A DNA stretch of 64,000 bases from Marinobacterium rhizophilum DSM 18822 (GCF_000378045.1 NZ_KB899109.1:1-64000); one strand, 5' to 3'. Shown: positions 34,853 to 46,611, numbered from the stretch's first letter. The notes: generated by a model from the letters alone, not told the origin. A program made the numbers and translations.

Positions 34853-36157
34853 CTAGTTGAGCATCCAGAGTGCGGTTTGTGGCCAGGCCAGCAACAGGGC
34901 CAGTACACAGAGCTGCAGTGCGATAAACGGCAGCACGGCAATGAAGATATCCTTCAGGCTGACTTCGGGCGGCGCCACGCCTTTTAGGTAGAAGGCGGCC
35001 GGACCGAAGGGCGGCGACAGGAAAGACACCTGCATGTTTACGGCGAACAGGATGCCAAACCATACGGGATCAAAGCCCAGCTGAACCACGATGGGTACAA
35101 AGATCGGCAGGGCCAGCATAGCGATGCCGATCCAGTCGAGGAACAGTCCCAGCACCAGCAGGATCGCCATCATCACCAGAATGATGATGATCGGCGCTAC
35201 ATCCAGCCCCTGAATCATGCCCGAGACGAAACGGTTGCCCCCCATCAGGTTATAGACCCCGACCAGAGCGGCAGCGCCGATACCGATCCAGATAATCATG
35301 CCGCAGGTGATCATTGTCTGCCCAAGGCTGATGTGCATCACCTTGAGGGAAAACTCGCCGCGCAGCACGATGGCCAGCAGTACGCCGAACACGCCCATGG
35401 CCGCCGCTTCGGTGACCGAGGCGATACCGCCGTAGATGGTGCCCAGTACCAGGCCTGCAATCATGCCCGGGACAATAATCGCTTTCAGGGCGTCGCGTTT
35501 GTTGTTGAAGCCGGTCGTGTTGTCTTCCGGGCGCAGTGGCGGGCCCATGCTGGGGTTGCGTATGCAGCGCACCAGTACATAGGCGATATAGGACGCCATG
35601 AGAATAACCGCCGGTGTAATCGCGGCGGTAAAGAGATCGGCAATCGACACGCTGGCGATCATGCCGTAGATGATCAGGACGATTGAGGGCGGCATCATGG
35701 TACCCAGGGCACCGCCGGCGCAGACGACACCAATGGACAGATGCTTGTCGTAGCCCAGGCGCAGCATCTGCGGCAGGGCGAGAATACCCAGTAGCACGAT
35801 TTCGCCGCCGATAATGCCGGACAGCGCCGCCAGGAAAAAGGCCACGACGATGGTCTGTACTGCGACGCCGCCGGGTAGCCGGCCGGCGAAGAGGCGCATG
35901 GCGTTAAACAGGTCCTTGGCAATGCCGGAGCGGTCCAGCAACGATGCCATAAGGACAAACATCGGCACGGCCACCAGCGAGTATTCGGTGACAAAACCAT
36001 AGACCCGGCTGGTGACCAGTGGCAGCGCATTGCTGCCGAACCAGCCAAAGGTAAAGGCCATGGCAATCAGGCCGGTAATAAAGGCCAATGGCAGGCCGGT
36101 CACCAGCAGGGCGAAAATCAGCCCGACCATCAGGAAGGTGGCGTTAGCGATATCCAT
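34853..36157 (-). CDS. dctM: TRAP transporter large permease (DctM type)
   Basis: 434 aa with about 12 membrane helices. DctM signatures include VPMFVLMASLLDRSGIAKDL, GGALGTMMPPSIVLIIYGM, ASVTEAAAMGVFG and SFLSPPFGPAAFYLKG. Forms the channel subunit with DctQ for sodium-driven uptake of an organic acid delivered by DctP. Shares one base with dctQ upstream. Clustering with gntK and gntR suggests gluconate or a related sugar acid as substrate. Confidence 0.94.
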   Translation of the reverse strand: MDIANATFLMVGLIFALLVTGLPLAFITGLIAMAFTFGWFGSNALPLVTSRVYGFVTEYSLVAVPMFVLMASLLDRSGIAKDLFNAMRLFAGRLPGGVAVQTIVVAFFLAALSGIIGGEIVLLGILALPQMLRLGYDKHLSIGVVCAGGALGTMMPPSIVLIIYGMIASVSIADLFTAAITPAVILMASYIAYVLVRCIRNPSMGPPLRPEDNTTGFNNKRDALKAIIVPGMIAGLVLGTIYGGIASVTEAAAMGVFGVLLAIVLRGEFSLKVMHISLGQTMITCGMIIWIGIGAAALVGVYNLMGGNRFVSGMIQGLDVAPIIIILVMMAILLVLGLFLDWIGIAMLALPIFVPIVVQLGFDPVWFGILFAVNMQVSFLSPPFGPAAFYLKGVAPPEVSLKDIFIAVLPFIALQLCVLALLLAWPQTALWMLN

Positions 36158-36741
36158 TAGCGGAGCTCCTTGTTACCGGGCGCACGCTGGCAGGACTGGA
36201 TCAGGTGCAGCAGTGCCTGCAGCGTCATCAGGGCCAGGGCAAACAGGATAATGCCCTTGGTCAGGGCTGGCATCGGCGGGTTCCAGGATGTGCCCGAGCG
36301 CTCCAGCTGCCATTCGCCCATGGGGTTGTGAGATGCGCGCCAGAACATGTGGAAGGCCGCATAGGACATGGCGATGCAAAAGCCCAGGGTCACCAGGTCA
36401 TTAAAACGGTCAAACCAGATGCGAAACCCCGGCTTGACGCTGTCGTACAGGACCCGTACGCGGATATGGCGGTTTTTGGCCAGGGTGGCGGGGCCGCCCA
36501 GCGCAAAACTCATGGCGACCAGAAAGATCACGCTTTCGTGTACCCAGGAGGTAGGGGAGTCAAAGGCATAGCGCATGATAACTTCGAATACGCTGATGCC
36601 CATGGCGAGAAAGACCAGCCAGGCTGCCGCGGCGCCGAAGCGCGAGATGACCCGGTCCAGGCCATTGCGCTCGCCACCGACCATGGAGTCGTGGGCGGGG
36701 CTGTCCTCGGCGGGTGTCGGGGTGTTGGAAAGGGTAGACAT
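36157..36741 (-). CDS. dctQ: TRAP transporter small permease (DctQ type)
   Basis: 194 aa with four membrane helices after a ~35-residue polar N-terminus. Typical DctQ core: ISVFEVIMRYAFDSPTSWVH, the following ESVIFLVAMSFALGGPATLA and KNRHIRVRVLYD. Overlaps dctM by one base (ATG/TAA-type junction) and follows dctP after a 73-bp gap with a hairpin. Confidence 0.93.
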   Translation of the reverse strand: MSTLSNTPTPAEDSPAHDSMVGGERNGLDRVISRFGAAAAWLVFLAMGISVFEVIMRYAFDSPTSWVHESVIFLVAMSFALGGPATLAKNRHIRVRVLYDSVKPGFRIWFDRFNDLVTLGFCIAMSYAAFHMFWRASHNPMGEWQLERSGTSWNPPMPALTKGIILFALALMTLQALLHLIQSCQRAPGNKELR

Positions 36742-36790
36742 GAAGCCTCCGCACGGGCTGCAGGGCAGCCCGTCATTCGGATTGAAAACG

Positions 36791-36810
36791 AAACGGGCTT
36801 TAAGGCCCGC
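36791..36810 (-). terminator. Attenuating hairpin between dctP and dctQ
   Basis: On the minus strand GCGGGCC...GGCCCG-like arms (CGGGCCTTAAAGCCCG) are followed by TTTCGTTTTC, immediately after the dctP stop. It looks like a leaky terminator that would let binding protein exceed the permeases. Confidence 0.5.
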
Positions 36811-36814
36811 GGGA

Positions 36815-37855
36815 TTACATCAGGTTGCGGTCAGACAGGAAGGCAACCACGGAGTCGTAGATTTTCTGGTTCAGCTCGCTTTTGGTCGCCCAGACTTTCC
36901 ACTCTTCCTTGGCGATGTTGCGAAACTTCGCGCGTTCTTCCGGTGCCATGTCGATCACGGTAATGGAGGCATCATCGCGGGCCTTCTTCACCGCGACCAG
37001 ATCGCGTGCCTTGAGCGTGGCGACCATTTCGTAGGCCATCGAATCCACCGCGGTTTCCAGAATGGCTTTCAGGTCCGCCGGCAGGCCATCCCAGATGTCC
37101 TTGTTCAGCGACACCGATACCATGGGCAGCGAATGGAATCCCGGGTAGTTGGGGTATTTGGCGAAGCTGTGCAGGCCCTGGTCGTGGTTGGTGGAGAATA
37201 CGGTGTAGTCAGCCGCGTCGATAACACCCTTTTCCAGTGCGGTATAGACTTCGGAGCCCGGCAGGTTCACCGGGGTTGCGCCGGCTTTCTCGAAGATGTT
37301 GTACACCATGCCTTCAGGCGCACGCAGCTTCAGGCCCTTCATGTCCGCCACCGTGTGGATCGGTTTCTTGGATACGAAGGCTTCGAGGCCGGTGGCTGCG
37401 GCGCCGATCAGATGCACGCCGTAGGGCTCAACCAGCTCGTTGTAAATCTCTTCACCGCCGTTGTATTTCATGTACTCGAGGAATTCCAGTGGATCACCCC
37501 AGGCGCCGACCAGGTTGCCCAGCATGCCGAAGGCCGGATCGCGGCCCGAAAAATAGCTCGGATCGGTCATGTGGCCCTGCAGAATGCCGGAGCTGACGGC
37601 ATCCAGAGTCTGGTTGGCCTGCACCACGGCGTTTACCGGCAGGATCTCGATTTCGATTCGACCGCTGGACATGGTCTTGACGTTTTCAGCCCACTTTTTC
37701 TTGATTTCAAACTGCGGCTCACCGGTATTTTCCGACGTCTGGAAGGTCCAGTTGAACTCGGCCGCCTGGGCGCTGCCCATCAGTAGGCCCGCGCTGATAA
37801 TGGCGCTGGTCAGCAGGCGTTTGGAGGACGTCAGGAGTGGTGTTGTTATTTTCAT
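36815..37855 (-). CDS. dctP: TRAP transporter substrate-binding protein (DctP type)
   Basis: 346 aa periplasmic protein; Sec signal peptide of about 32 residues ending AQA, then the DctP fold. The conserved substrate-carboxylate arginine is in LKLRAPEGMVYNIFEKAG, followed by the VNLPGSEVYTALEKGVIDAA motif. It belongs to the subgroup with WTFQTSENTGEP-type starts. Lies 82 bp downstream of gntK in the same orientation; substrate is inferred from context as a sugar acid. Confidence 0.93.
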   Translation of the reverse strand: MKITTPLLTSSKRLLTSAIISAGLLMGSAQAAEFNWTFQTSENTGEPQFEIKKKWAENVKTMSSGRIEIEILPVNAVVQANQTLDAVSSGILQGHMTDPSYFSGRDPAFGMLGNLVGAWGDPLEFLEYMKYNGGEEIYNELVEPYGVHLIGAAATGLEAFVSKKPIHTVADMKGLKLRAPEGMVYNIFEKAGATPVNLPGSEVYTALEKGVIDAADYTVFSTNHDQGLHSFAKYPNYPGFHSLPMVSVSLNKDIWDGLPADLKAILETAVDSMAYEMVATLKARDLVAVKKARDDASITVIDMAPEERAKFRNIAKEEWKVWATKSELNQKIYDSVVAFLSDRNLM

Positions 37856-37937
37856 GCTTCACCTTTATTAGTGGTTTTCAGGTTGAAAGCCCGTTCATCG
37901 ACTCGCGAAAGCGTAGCCCATGACAGGGTTGGGGTTA

Positions 37938-38429
37938 TCATTCAGGTAGTTTTTCGAGAATTTCCTGCACGATTTGCGGCACGCTCTGCAGTACCGACAC
38001 ACGGATGCAGGTTTCATCTGCGCCGGGTTCCTGCAGCGTCTCGAACTGGCTGGCCACCAGGGTTGCCACCATGAAATGGTCCTGGCGCAATGACATACGT
38101 CGCTCGATTTCGGCGCGGTCGGCCTGCAGGTAGACAAACGTGAGCGGGCCGCTGCTGGCCAGCGTCTGGCGGTAGCTTTTTTTCAGTGCCGAGCAGGACA
38201 GCACGGCGCGCGTGCCCTGAGCACTGGTGGCGCTCAGCTCGTCACGCAGGCGTTCGAGCCAGGGCTGCCGGTCGGCGTCGGTGAGGGGGATGCCGGTGGA
38301 CATGCGTTTTACGCTTTCCGGGCTGTGGAAGCTGTCACCTTCGATAAAGCGAGCGCCCAGTTCATCGGCCAGCAGTTTGCCGATGGTGCTTTTTCCGCTG
38401 CCGCATACGCCCATGATTACTAGATTCAT
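37938..38429 (-). CDS. gntK: Gluconokinase
   Basis: 163 aa. Phosphorylates gluconate to 6-phosphogluconate. Walker A GVCGSGKST (residues 7-15), then ARFIEGDSFHSPESVKRMS, GIPLTDADRQPWLERL, LSCSALKKSYRQTL and RQDHFMVATLVASQFETLQEP, all typical of thermoresistant-type GntK. First gene of the leftward gntK-dctPQM set; an operator overlaps its promoter region. Confidence 0.95.
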   Translation of the reverse strand: MNLVIMGVCGSGKSTIGKLLADELGARFIEGDSFHSPESVKRMSTGIPLTDADRQPWLERLRDELSATSAQGTRAVLSCSALKKSYRQTLASSGPLTFVYLQADRAEIERRMSLRQDHFMVATLVASQFETLQEPGADETCIRVSVLQSVPQIVQEILEKLPE

Positions 38430-38455
38430 ATTCTTTTATTCATGTTGTGAAAATG

Positions 38456-38471
38456 ATTTTAGCGCTAACAT
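38456..38471. promoter_or_regulatory. GntR operator 1 (gntK side)
   Basis: ATTTTAGCGCTAACAT with perfect core TTAGCGCTAA, repeated exactly at 38556. On the minus strand it fills the spacer after TTGCCA (38471-38476), so a bound repressor would block gntK transcription. The layout matches LacI-family gluconate operators. Confidence 0.75.
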
Positions 38472-38555
38472 GGCAAGACTTAAAAAAACCGCACTTATGC
38501 GGATACTTGCGAGGTAAATTAGACTATCACTGACGGTGAGAGCGGGTCAATATAA

Positions 38556-38571
38556 ATTTTAGCGCTAACAT
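38556..38571. promoter_or_regulatory. GntR operator 2 (gntR side)
   Basis: Identical 16-bp copy of operator 1, exactly 100 bp away, just upstream of a possible -10 TAGAAT (38602-38607) for gntR. Suggests autoregulation and possibly looping between sites. Confidence 0.72.
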
Positions 38572-38634
38572 TACGCCGTGTTTTCGCTGGATAAATGCTG
38601 CTAGAATGGCGCCTTCTTGAGTGCTGGAGCGGTA

Positions 38635-39672
38635 ATGATGACCACCAGGCAAAATCAGCCCGGCAGTCGTAGCAAGGGGCGCGTAACCCTGAGTGATGTG
38701 GCGCGGATGTCGGGTGTCAGTGCGATGACAGTATCGCGGGCGCTGAATGAGCCGCAGCGCGTCTCGGAGCAGGTGCGCGAGCGGGTAGCGCAGGCCGTCG
38801 ATGCGCTGGGCTATGTTCCCAACCGGGCTGCGCGATCCCTGGCAGGTAATCGCAGTTATACCATTGCCGTGGTGATTCCGTCGGTATCCAATGCGGTGTT
38901 CAACAATGTCATCCGCGGTATTTATGATGTTTGTGCGCCGGCGGGTTACGAGATGCTGATGGGTAATACTTATTACTCGGTACAGCAGGAATCCAGTCTT
39001 ATTTCCAAGTTTCTGACCCATCATCCCGATGGCATGATCGTAACCGGACTGGACATGGCCGAGAGTACCCGGCGCCAGCTTGAGGCTGCCGCGATTCCGG
39101 TAGTGCAGATCATGGAAGTGGGTGGTTCGGCGCCTTTGGACATGAATGTCGGCATTTCCCACAGTGAGGCAGGTGCGGCCATGGCGCGCTATATGCTTGA
39201 GCGGGGGTACCGGCGTATCGGCGTGCTTGGCGCCCAGATGGACTATCGTTCCCAGCGCCGTATTCAGGGCTTCATCGATGTGCTGATGGGGGCCGGACGG
39301 GCCGACGACAAGCGTGTCCTGACGACATCCGAGCCCTCGACGGTGTGTCTGGGCGGGCAGTTGCTGGCGGATTTGCTGCTGCGTAACCCGGATCTCGATG
39401 CTGTCTTCTGTTGCAACGATGACCTGGCGTATGGCGCCATCTATGAGTGCCAGCGTCGGCATATACGCGTTCCGCAGCAGCTGGCCATCGCCGGCTTCAA
39501 CGACCTCGAAGGGTCGGCCTGTATCAACCCGTCCCTGACCTCGATCCAGACGCCGCTGTACGACATCGGCAAAACCGCAGCGCAGATGATGATGCGTCGT
39601 CTCGCCGGTGAGGTGCTGCAGCAGCCGGTAGTGGATCTTGGTTTTCGGTTGCAGGCACGCGATAGCGCCTGA
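38635..39672 (+). CDS. gntR: LacI-family gluconate repressor
   Basis: 345 aa. N-terminal helix-turn-helix VTLSDVARMSGVSAMTVSRA plus hinge VPNRAARSLAGN, then a periplasmic-binding-like domain with a GAQMDYRSQRRIQGF segment and CNDDLAYGAIYECQR. The GntR subgroup assignment rests on gntK/TRAP neighbours and on the two operators. ATG 38635 follows TGGAG at good spacing; an upstream TTG is less likely. Confidence 0.9.
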   Translation: MMTTRQNQPGSRSKGRVTLSDVARMSGVSAMTVSRALNEPQRVSEQVRERVAQAVDALGYVPNRAARSLAGNRSYTIAVVIPSVSNAVFNNVIRGIYDVCAPAGYEMLMGNTYYSVQQESSLISKFLTHHPDGMIVTGLDMAESTRRQLEAAAIPVVQIMEVGGSAPLDMNVGISHSEAGAAMARYMLERGYRRIGVLGAQMDYRSQRRIQGFIDVLMGAGRADDKRVLTTSEPSTVCLGGQLLADLLLRNPDLDAVFCCNDDLAYGAIYECQRRHIRVPQQLAIAGFNDLEGSACINPSLTSIQTPLYDIGKTAAQMMMRRLAGEVLQQPVVDLGFRLQARDSA

Positions 39673-39820
39673 GAATGGGGATTGCGCAAATAACCGGTGC
39701 CTGCGTGAGTGTGCGCGTGTTGCTGCGCGGTGCACAACCCGGTTAATCGGGACTTGGCATAACGCGGCGGCGCTTCACGTGGTATAGTGCGCCGGAAAAT
39801 TTTATACCCGGACAAAATGC

Positions 39821-40384
39821 ATGACTATTGAACAGCAACTTTTGGAGCGCAGCGGCGGTAAATGCGAGCTGTGTGGCAGTGAGCAGAACCTGACGGTGAG
39901 TGACGTTTCCTACGCCCCCGCCGGTGCGGATAGCCAGGCTGTGCTCTGTGATACCTGCAGCGCGCAGATTGATAACCCGCAGGATGTTCACCACTGGCGC
40001 TGCCTGGGTGAAAGCATGTGGAGCCAGGTGCCTGCAATTCAGGTTCTGGCCTGGCGTCAGCTTAAGCGCTTGTCGGTTGAGCCCTGGGCGCAGGACCTGC
40101 TGGACATGCTCTACCTGGAGCCGGAGCTTGAAAGCTGGGCCCAGGCGGCGATTCCCGATGAAGACGACGACCGCGAGCCGACCCTGGACAGCAACGGTAC
40201 CCGTCTGCAGGAAGGTGATTCGGTCACGTTGATCAAGGACCTGGATGTGAAGGGCGCCGGTTTTACCGCCAAGCGCGGCACTGCAGTGCGTGATATTCGC
40301 CTCACCTCCAACCCCAAGCACATCGAGGGCAAGGTCAACGGCGTGCAGATCGTGCTGGTGGCAGCCTTCCTCAAAAAGGCCTAA
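39821..40384 (+). CDS. PhnA/YjdM family zinc-ribbon protein
   Basis: 187 aa. N-terminal zinc ribbon with CELCGS (residues 15-20) and LCDTCSAQI (about 42-50), a helical middle, and the C-terminal PhnA domain (about 125-187) LQEGDSVTLIKDLDVKGAGF, then RGTAVRDIRL and VLVAAFLKKA. Despite the name there is no evidence that it is phosphonoacetate hydrolase; YjdM function is unclear. A hairpin overlaps its stop codon. Confidence 0.9.
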   Translation: MTIEQQLLERSGGKCELCGSEQNLTVSDVSYAPAGADSQAVLCDTCSAQIDNPQDVHHWRCLGESMWSQVPAIQVLAWRQLKRLSVEPWAQDLLDMLYLEPELESWAQAAIPDEDDDREPTLDSNGTRLQEGDSVTLIKDLDVKGAGFTAKRGTAVRDIRLTSNPKHIEGKVNGVQIVLVAAFLKKA

Positions 40385-40396
40385 GAGCCTCTTTTT
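40373..40396 (+). terminator. Possible phnA-family gene terminator
   Basis: AAAAAGGC and GCCTCTTTTT pair with one bulge around CTAAGA, spanning the stop codon; the T-rich arm doubles as the tail. Confidence 0.5.
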
Positions 40397-40494
40397 GTAT
40401 CCTGGCGTAAAGCTTGTGCATGTGGCTGTCGACAGCCTTGGGTCTGGCGCCGCTGCACAGGCTTAAGCAAGGCGCTGGTTACCAGTGTCTTGCG

Positions 40495-40998
40495 TCAGTG
40501 CAGAATGACACGCCACTGCTCGAGCTTTTGCTCCAGCGGCAGTCCGGCATTGGCCGGGCTGGTGGAGGGCAGGCGGTTCATCGCGAGATTATCGGGCAGC
40601 GGGGTGCCGCCACGGATCACGTGGCGTTTGAACAGGGTCTCGGCGGCGGTGCCGTTGAAGAATACGGCCCGTACCTGCGGGTGTTCCCGAAAGAACGTTG
40701 CGAAATCATTGGCCTCGACGCTGTCACCCGCGATGTGCTGGTCCAGGCTTCCGGGGCGGTGGCAGCGGTGTACCACGTCCCAGAGGGCAATGCCCGCCCG
40801 TTTCAGGTGTTCCAGGCGTTCGGTGTAGGGTCGGGCCGGATCGAAACCCAGCAGCTGTGCCATGATCGGCCAGAAGCCGTTGCGCGGGTGCGCGTAATAC
40901 TGCGCCTCCTGCAATGACTTCACACCCGGGATCGAGCCCAGGATCAGGATTCGGGCGTCGGGTGCGGCGATACAGTCAAAGCTTTGGATGTCTGCCAT
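40495..40998 (-). CDS. Hypoxanthine-DNA glycosylase (UDG family 6)
   Basis: 167 aa. Removes deaminated adenine (hypoxanthine) from DNA. Uracil-glycosylase-like fold with ILGSIPGVKSLQEAQYYAHP directly followed by RNGFWPIM, a central VRAVFFNGTAAETLF and the motif LPSTSPANA. These are the HDG-family marks that separate it from Ung and Mug. Stands alone, leftward. Confidence 0.88.
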   Translation of the reverse strand: MADIQSFDCIAAPDARILILGSIPGVKSLQEAQYYAHPRNGFWPIMAQLLGFDPARPYTERLEHLKRAGIALWDVVHRCHRPGSLDQHIAGDSVEANDFATFFREHPQVRAVFFNGTAAETLFKRHVIRGGTPLPDNLAMNRLPSTSPANAGLPLEQKLEQWRVILH

Positions 40999-41018
40999 TG
41001 CTGGGCAATGCTCGTGCT

Positions 41019-41053
41019 GTAGGGTGGAATTCGCGAAGCGAATGCCACCCTAC
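41019..41053. repeat. REP-like palindrome
   Basis: GTAGGGTGG pairs with CCACCCTAC, an A-G mismatch follows, then ATTCGC pairs with GCGAAT around a GAA loop. GTAGGGTGG...CCACCCTAC palindromes recur in many proteobacterial and cyanobacterial genomes. Lies between gatB and the glycosylase gene. Confidence 0.75.
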
Positions 41054-41069
41054 GGTAAACAGCTTCGGC

Positions 41070-42524
41070 TCAGTCGCAGAGCGCATCCAGTTTCTGTTTC
41101 AGGATGCCGGTCACGGCGCCCGGATTGGCTTTGCCGCCGCTGGCCTTCATCACCTGTCCCATAAAGAAGCCCAGCATCTTGCCGCGCTTGTCGGGCTCGG
41201 CTGCCTGGTACTGCTCAACCTGCTTGGTGTTATTGGCAATCACCTGGTCGACGATCTGTTCGATCGCGCCGCTGTCGGTGACCTGCTTCAGACCTTTGGC
41301 TTCGATGATCTCATCGGCACTGCCGCCATCCTGCCACATGATTTCAAACACCTTCTTGGCGATGTTGCCCGAGAGGGTGTTGTCCTTGATACGCTCCAGC
41401 AGGCCGCCGAGCTGCTCGGCACTGACCGGCGAGGCCTGGATGTCGGTGTCGTGCTGGTTCAGGTGTTTGGCAAGCTCGCCCATGACCCAGTTAGCCGCCA
41501 GCTTGCCATCGCCACAGGCTTTGGCGACCTGGTCAAAATAGGCCGCCTGCACGTTGTTGGATGACAGTACGCTGGCGTCGTAGTCCGACAGGCCGTATTG
41601 CTCAACGAACGTCGCTTTCCACTGTGCCGGCAGGATCGGCAGGGTGGCCCGCACCGCCTCTACATAGGCGTCATCGATCACGATTGGCAGCAGGTCCGGG
41701 CAGGGGAAGTAGCGGTAGTCGTTCGCCTCTTCCTTGCTGCGCATGGCGCGGGCAACCTTGGTGTCGCCGTTGTAAAGACGGGTTTCCTGGCGGATCTCGC
41801 CGCCGCTTTCCAGCACATCGATCTGCCGTTCGACTTCGAGCTCAATGGCTTCTTCCATGAAGCGGAAGGAGTTGAGGTTCTTGGTCTCGGTGCGGGTGCC
41901 CAGGGTCTCGGTGCCTTTGGGGCGTACGGAGACGTTGACGTCAAAACGCAGAGAGCCTTCGGCCATGTTGCCATCACAGATGCCAAGCGACGTTACCAGC
42001 GAGTGCAGGGTGCGGGCAAAGGCAACGGCCTCGTCGGCGCTGCGCATGTCGGGTTCGGTGACGATCTCGATCAGCGGTGTGCCGGCGCGGTTAAGGTCGA
42101 TGCCGGTCATGCCGTGGAAGTCTTCGTGCAGCGACTTGCCGGCGTCTTCTTCCAGGTGGGCGTGGTGGATGCGTACACGGTGGGTACTGCCATCGGCGCG
42201 CTCTATGTCCACATGTCCGCGGCCCACGACAGGCTCGGCCAGCTGAGTGGTCTGGTAGCCCTTGGGCAGGTCGGGGTAGAAGTAGTTCTTGCGCTCAAAT
42301 ACCGAGCGCTTGCCGATCTCGGCGTCGATGGCCAGGCCAAACATCACCGCCATGCGCAGGGCGTTTTCATTGAACACCGGCAGAGTGCCCGGCAGCGCCA
42401 GGTCGACGGCGCAGGCCTGGGTGTTGGGCTCGGCACCAAAGGCGGTGCTGGAGCCGGAAAAAATCTTGGTCTTGGTGGCGAGCTGAACATGAATTTCCAG
42501 CCCGATTACTGTTTCCCATTCCAT
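41070..42524 (-). CDS. gatB: Asp/Glu-tRNA(Asn/Gln) amidotransferase subunit B
   Basis: 484 aa; binds the misacylated tRNA and activates the side-chain carboxylate. N-terminal [20 protein letters not shown], then [13 protein letters not shown], the [14 protein letters not shown] signature and [14 protein letters not shown]; a C-terminal YqeY-like domain (about 335-484). Six bp after gatA in the gatCAB operon; presence implies that Asn-tRNA or Gln-tRNA is made by transamidation. Confidence 0.97.
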   Translation of the reverse strand: MEWETVIGLEIHVQLATKTKIFSGSSTAFGAEPNTQACAVDLALPGTLPVFNENALRMAVMFGLAIDAEIGKRSVFERKNYFYPDLPKGYQTTQLAEPVVGRGHVDIERADGSTHRVRIHHAHLEEDAGKSLHEDFHGMTGIDLNRAGTPLIEIVTEPDMRSADEAVAFARTLHSLVTSLGICDGNMAEGSLRFDVNVSVRPKGTETLGTRTETKNLNSFRFMEEAIELEVERQIDVLESGGEIRQETRLYNGDTKVARAMRSKEEANDYRYFPCPDLLPIVIDDAYVEAVRATLPILPAQWKATFVEQYGLSDYDASVLSSNNVQAAYFDQVAKACGDGKLAANWVMGELAKHLNQHDTDIQASPVSAEQLGGLLERIKDNTLSGNIAKKVFEIMWQDGGSADEIIEAKGLKQVTDSGAIEQIVDQVIANNTKQVEQYQAAEPDKRGKMLGFFMGQVMKASGGKANPGAVTGILKQKLDALCD

Positions 42525-42530
42525 CGTGCC

Positions 42531-43988
<1,458 letters not shown>

Positions 43989-44027
43989 GGGTTGGGTATC
44001 CTTCACAAATTCGGAACGTGGCGGTAG

Positions 44028-44315
44028 TTACTCGATAACCTTGGGGACCAGGAACAGGCCGTTTTCCACCGCTGGCGCGACGCTCTGCAGCAGTTCGCGC
44101 TGATTGTCTTCGCTGACGACGTCGGCACGCAGGCGCTGGACCGCATCCAGCGGGTGGGCCATGGGCTCCACATCGGCGGTATCGGCGGCCTGCAGCTGAT
44201 CGACCAGCGCGAGAATGTCGGATAGCGTCTGGGTGTAGCCCTCAACTTCGTCTTCACGGAGTTGCAGCCGCGCCAGGTGGGCGATTTTTTCCACGTCGGA
44301 ACGCTCTAGAGCCAT
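44028..44315 (-). CDS. gatC: Asp/Glu-tRNA amidotransferase subunit C
   Basis: 95 aa small stabilising subunit: [20 protein letters not shown] near the N-terminus and a [16 protein letters not shown] segment, ending in the [10 protein letters not shown] typical of GatC. First gene of gatCAB, divergent from mreB. Confidence 0.96.
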   Translation of the reverse strand: MALERSDVEKIAHLARLQLREDEVEGYTQTLSDILALVDQLQAADTADVEPMAHPLDAVQRLRADVVSEDNQRELLQSVAPAVENGLFLVPKVIE

Positions 44316-44396
44316 GTTGCATTTCTCAATGATTTTTTTAAGGTTTTCGGCACTCGGCGGTGCTGGGGAAGAGGGCTAAGTTAACATATTTGTTCC

Positions 44397-45518
<1,122 letters not shown>

Positions 45519-45726
45519 TGGTTTGATGGTTTGTCTGGCAGGCTGTCAGACTTAGCACTGATCTACTGCGGAAAAGCCGAGTTTGGCCACTTTATGCACT
45601 CTTTATTGTTAAATAGAACCACTATTCGCCTCAAGAGAGCTCAAAAACTGCCGCAAATCGGTCTTTCCTCGCTACGATCGGCCAAGTCCGACAGGCTGCC
45701 AGCCTGTTCAACCCGACCGGGACACG

Positions 45727-46611
45727 GTGGCGCCAGCTGCGAGGTGTCCCATTAAACTGATCTTCAAGGGCGGTTCGCCCCGCGCGCTCTTTGTTGTGCT
45801 GGTGCTGATGGCGCTGTTGCTCATCATCGCCGATCTCAACTGGTCAAAGATGCGCGATACGCGCGGTTACCTTTCGCTTCTGGTTACGCCTCTGCAATGG
45901 CTCGTCGACGTGCCAGGGCGCGTGGCGGATGATCTGTCCGGCGTGCTGGTGGATCGTACGACCCTGCTCAAGGAAAACGAGCGTCTCAAGTCCGAGGCTC
46001 TGCTGCTGGAGCGCAAGGTACAGCAGATTGCTGCCCTGACGGCTGAAAACCTGCGTCTGCGTGAATTGCTCGATGGCAAGGCTCGGGTCGAAGACGAAGT
46101 CATGCTGGCGGAGCTGATCGGCGTCAATCCCGACCCCTTCCTGCATCAGGTGATCGTCAACCGCGGTGCCGAGGACAGTGCCTATATCGGCCAGGCCGTG
46201 CTGGATGCCGGCGGCGTGATCGGCCAGGTGGTCGAGGCCAGCCACTATACCAGTCGCGTCATGATGATTACCGATGCCCGTCACGCCATTCCGGTGGAGA
46301 TCAATCGTAACGGCTTGCGTGCCATTGCGCTCGGCAAGGGTGTGTACGACGAGATCGAACTTGAGCATGTGCCCGACACCGCCGATGTGCGTGAAGGCGA
46401 CCTTCTGATCAGCTCGGGTCTGGGCGGGCGTTTTCCCCGTGGCTACCCGGTGGCTGTTGTTACCGGTGTCGTGCGCGATCCTGGCCGGCCCTTTTCGCTG
46501 GTGACTGCCAAGCCCACCGCGAGACTCGACAAGAGCCGTCACCTGTTGCTGGTGCGCGGGGCAAGTGAGCTGCCGGCTGCGCCCCCGGTGGCCGAGGTGG
46601 TTAATGAGTGA
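45727..46611 (+). CDS. mreC: Rod-shape protein MreC
   Basis: About 286-294 aa. One N-terminal membrane helix (RALFVVLVLMALLLIIADLN), a coiled coil (about 75-115), and the periplasmic beta domains with NPDPFLHQVIVNRGAEDSAY, the following IGQAVLDAGGVIGQV and SSGLGGRFPRGYPVAVV. The start is unclear: GTG 45727 is used here, but an ATT at 45751, 4-6 bases after GAGGTG, gives IKLIFKGGSP, close to other MreC N-termini. No ATG occurs at a sensible position. Confidence 0.93.
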   Translation: MAPAARCPIKLIFKGGSPRALFVVLVLMALLLIIADLNWSKMRDTRGYLSLLVTPLQWLVDVPGRVADDLSGVLVDRTTLLKENERLKSEALLLERKVQQIAALTAENLRLRELLDGKARVEDEVMLAELIGVNPDPFLHQVIVNRGAEDSAYIGQAVLDAGGVIGQVVEASHYTSRVMMITDARHAIPVEINRNGLRAIALGKGVYDEIELEHVPDTADVREGDLLISSGLGGRFPRGYPVAVVTGVVRDPGRPFSLVTAKPTARLDKSRHLLLVRGASELPAAPPVAEVVNE

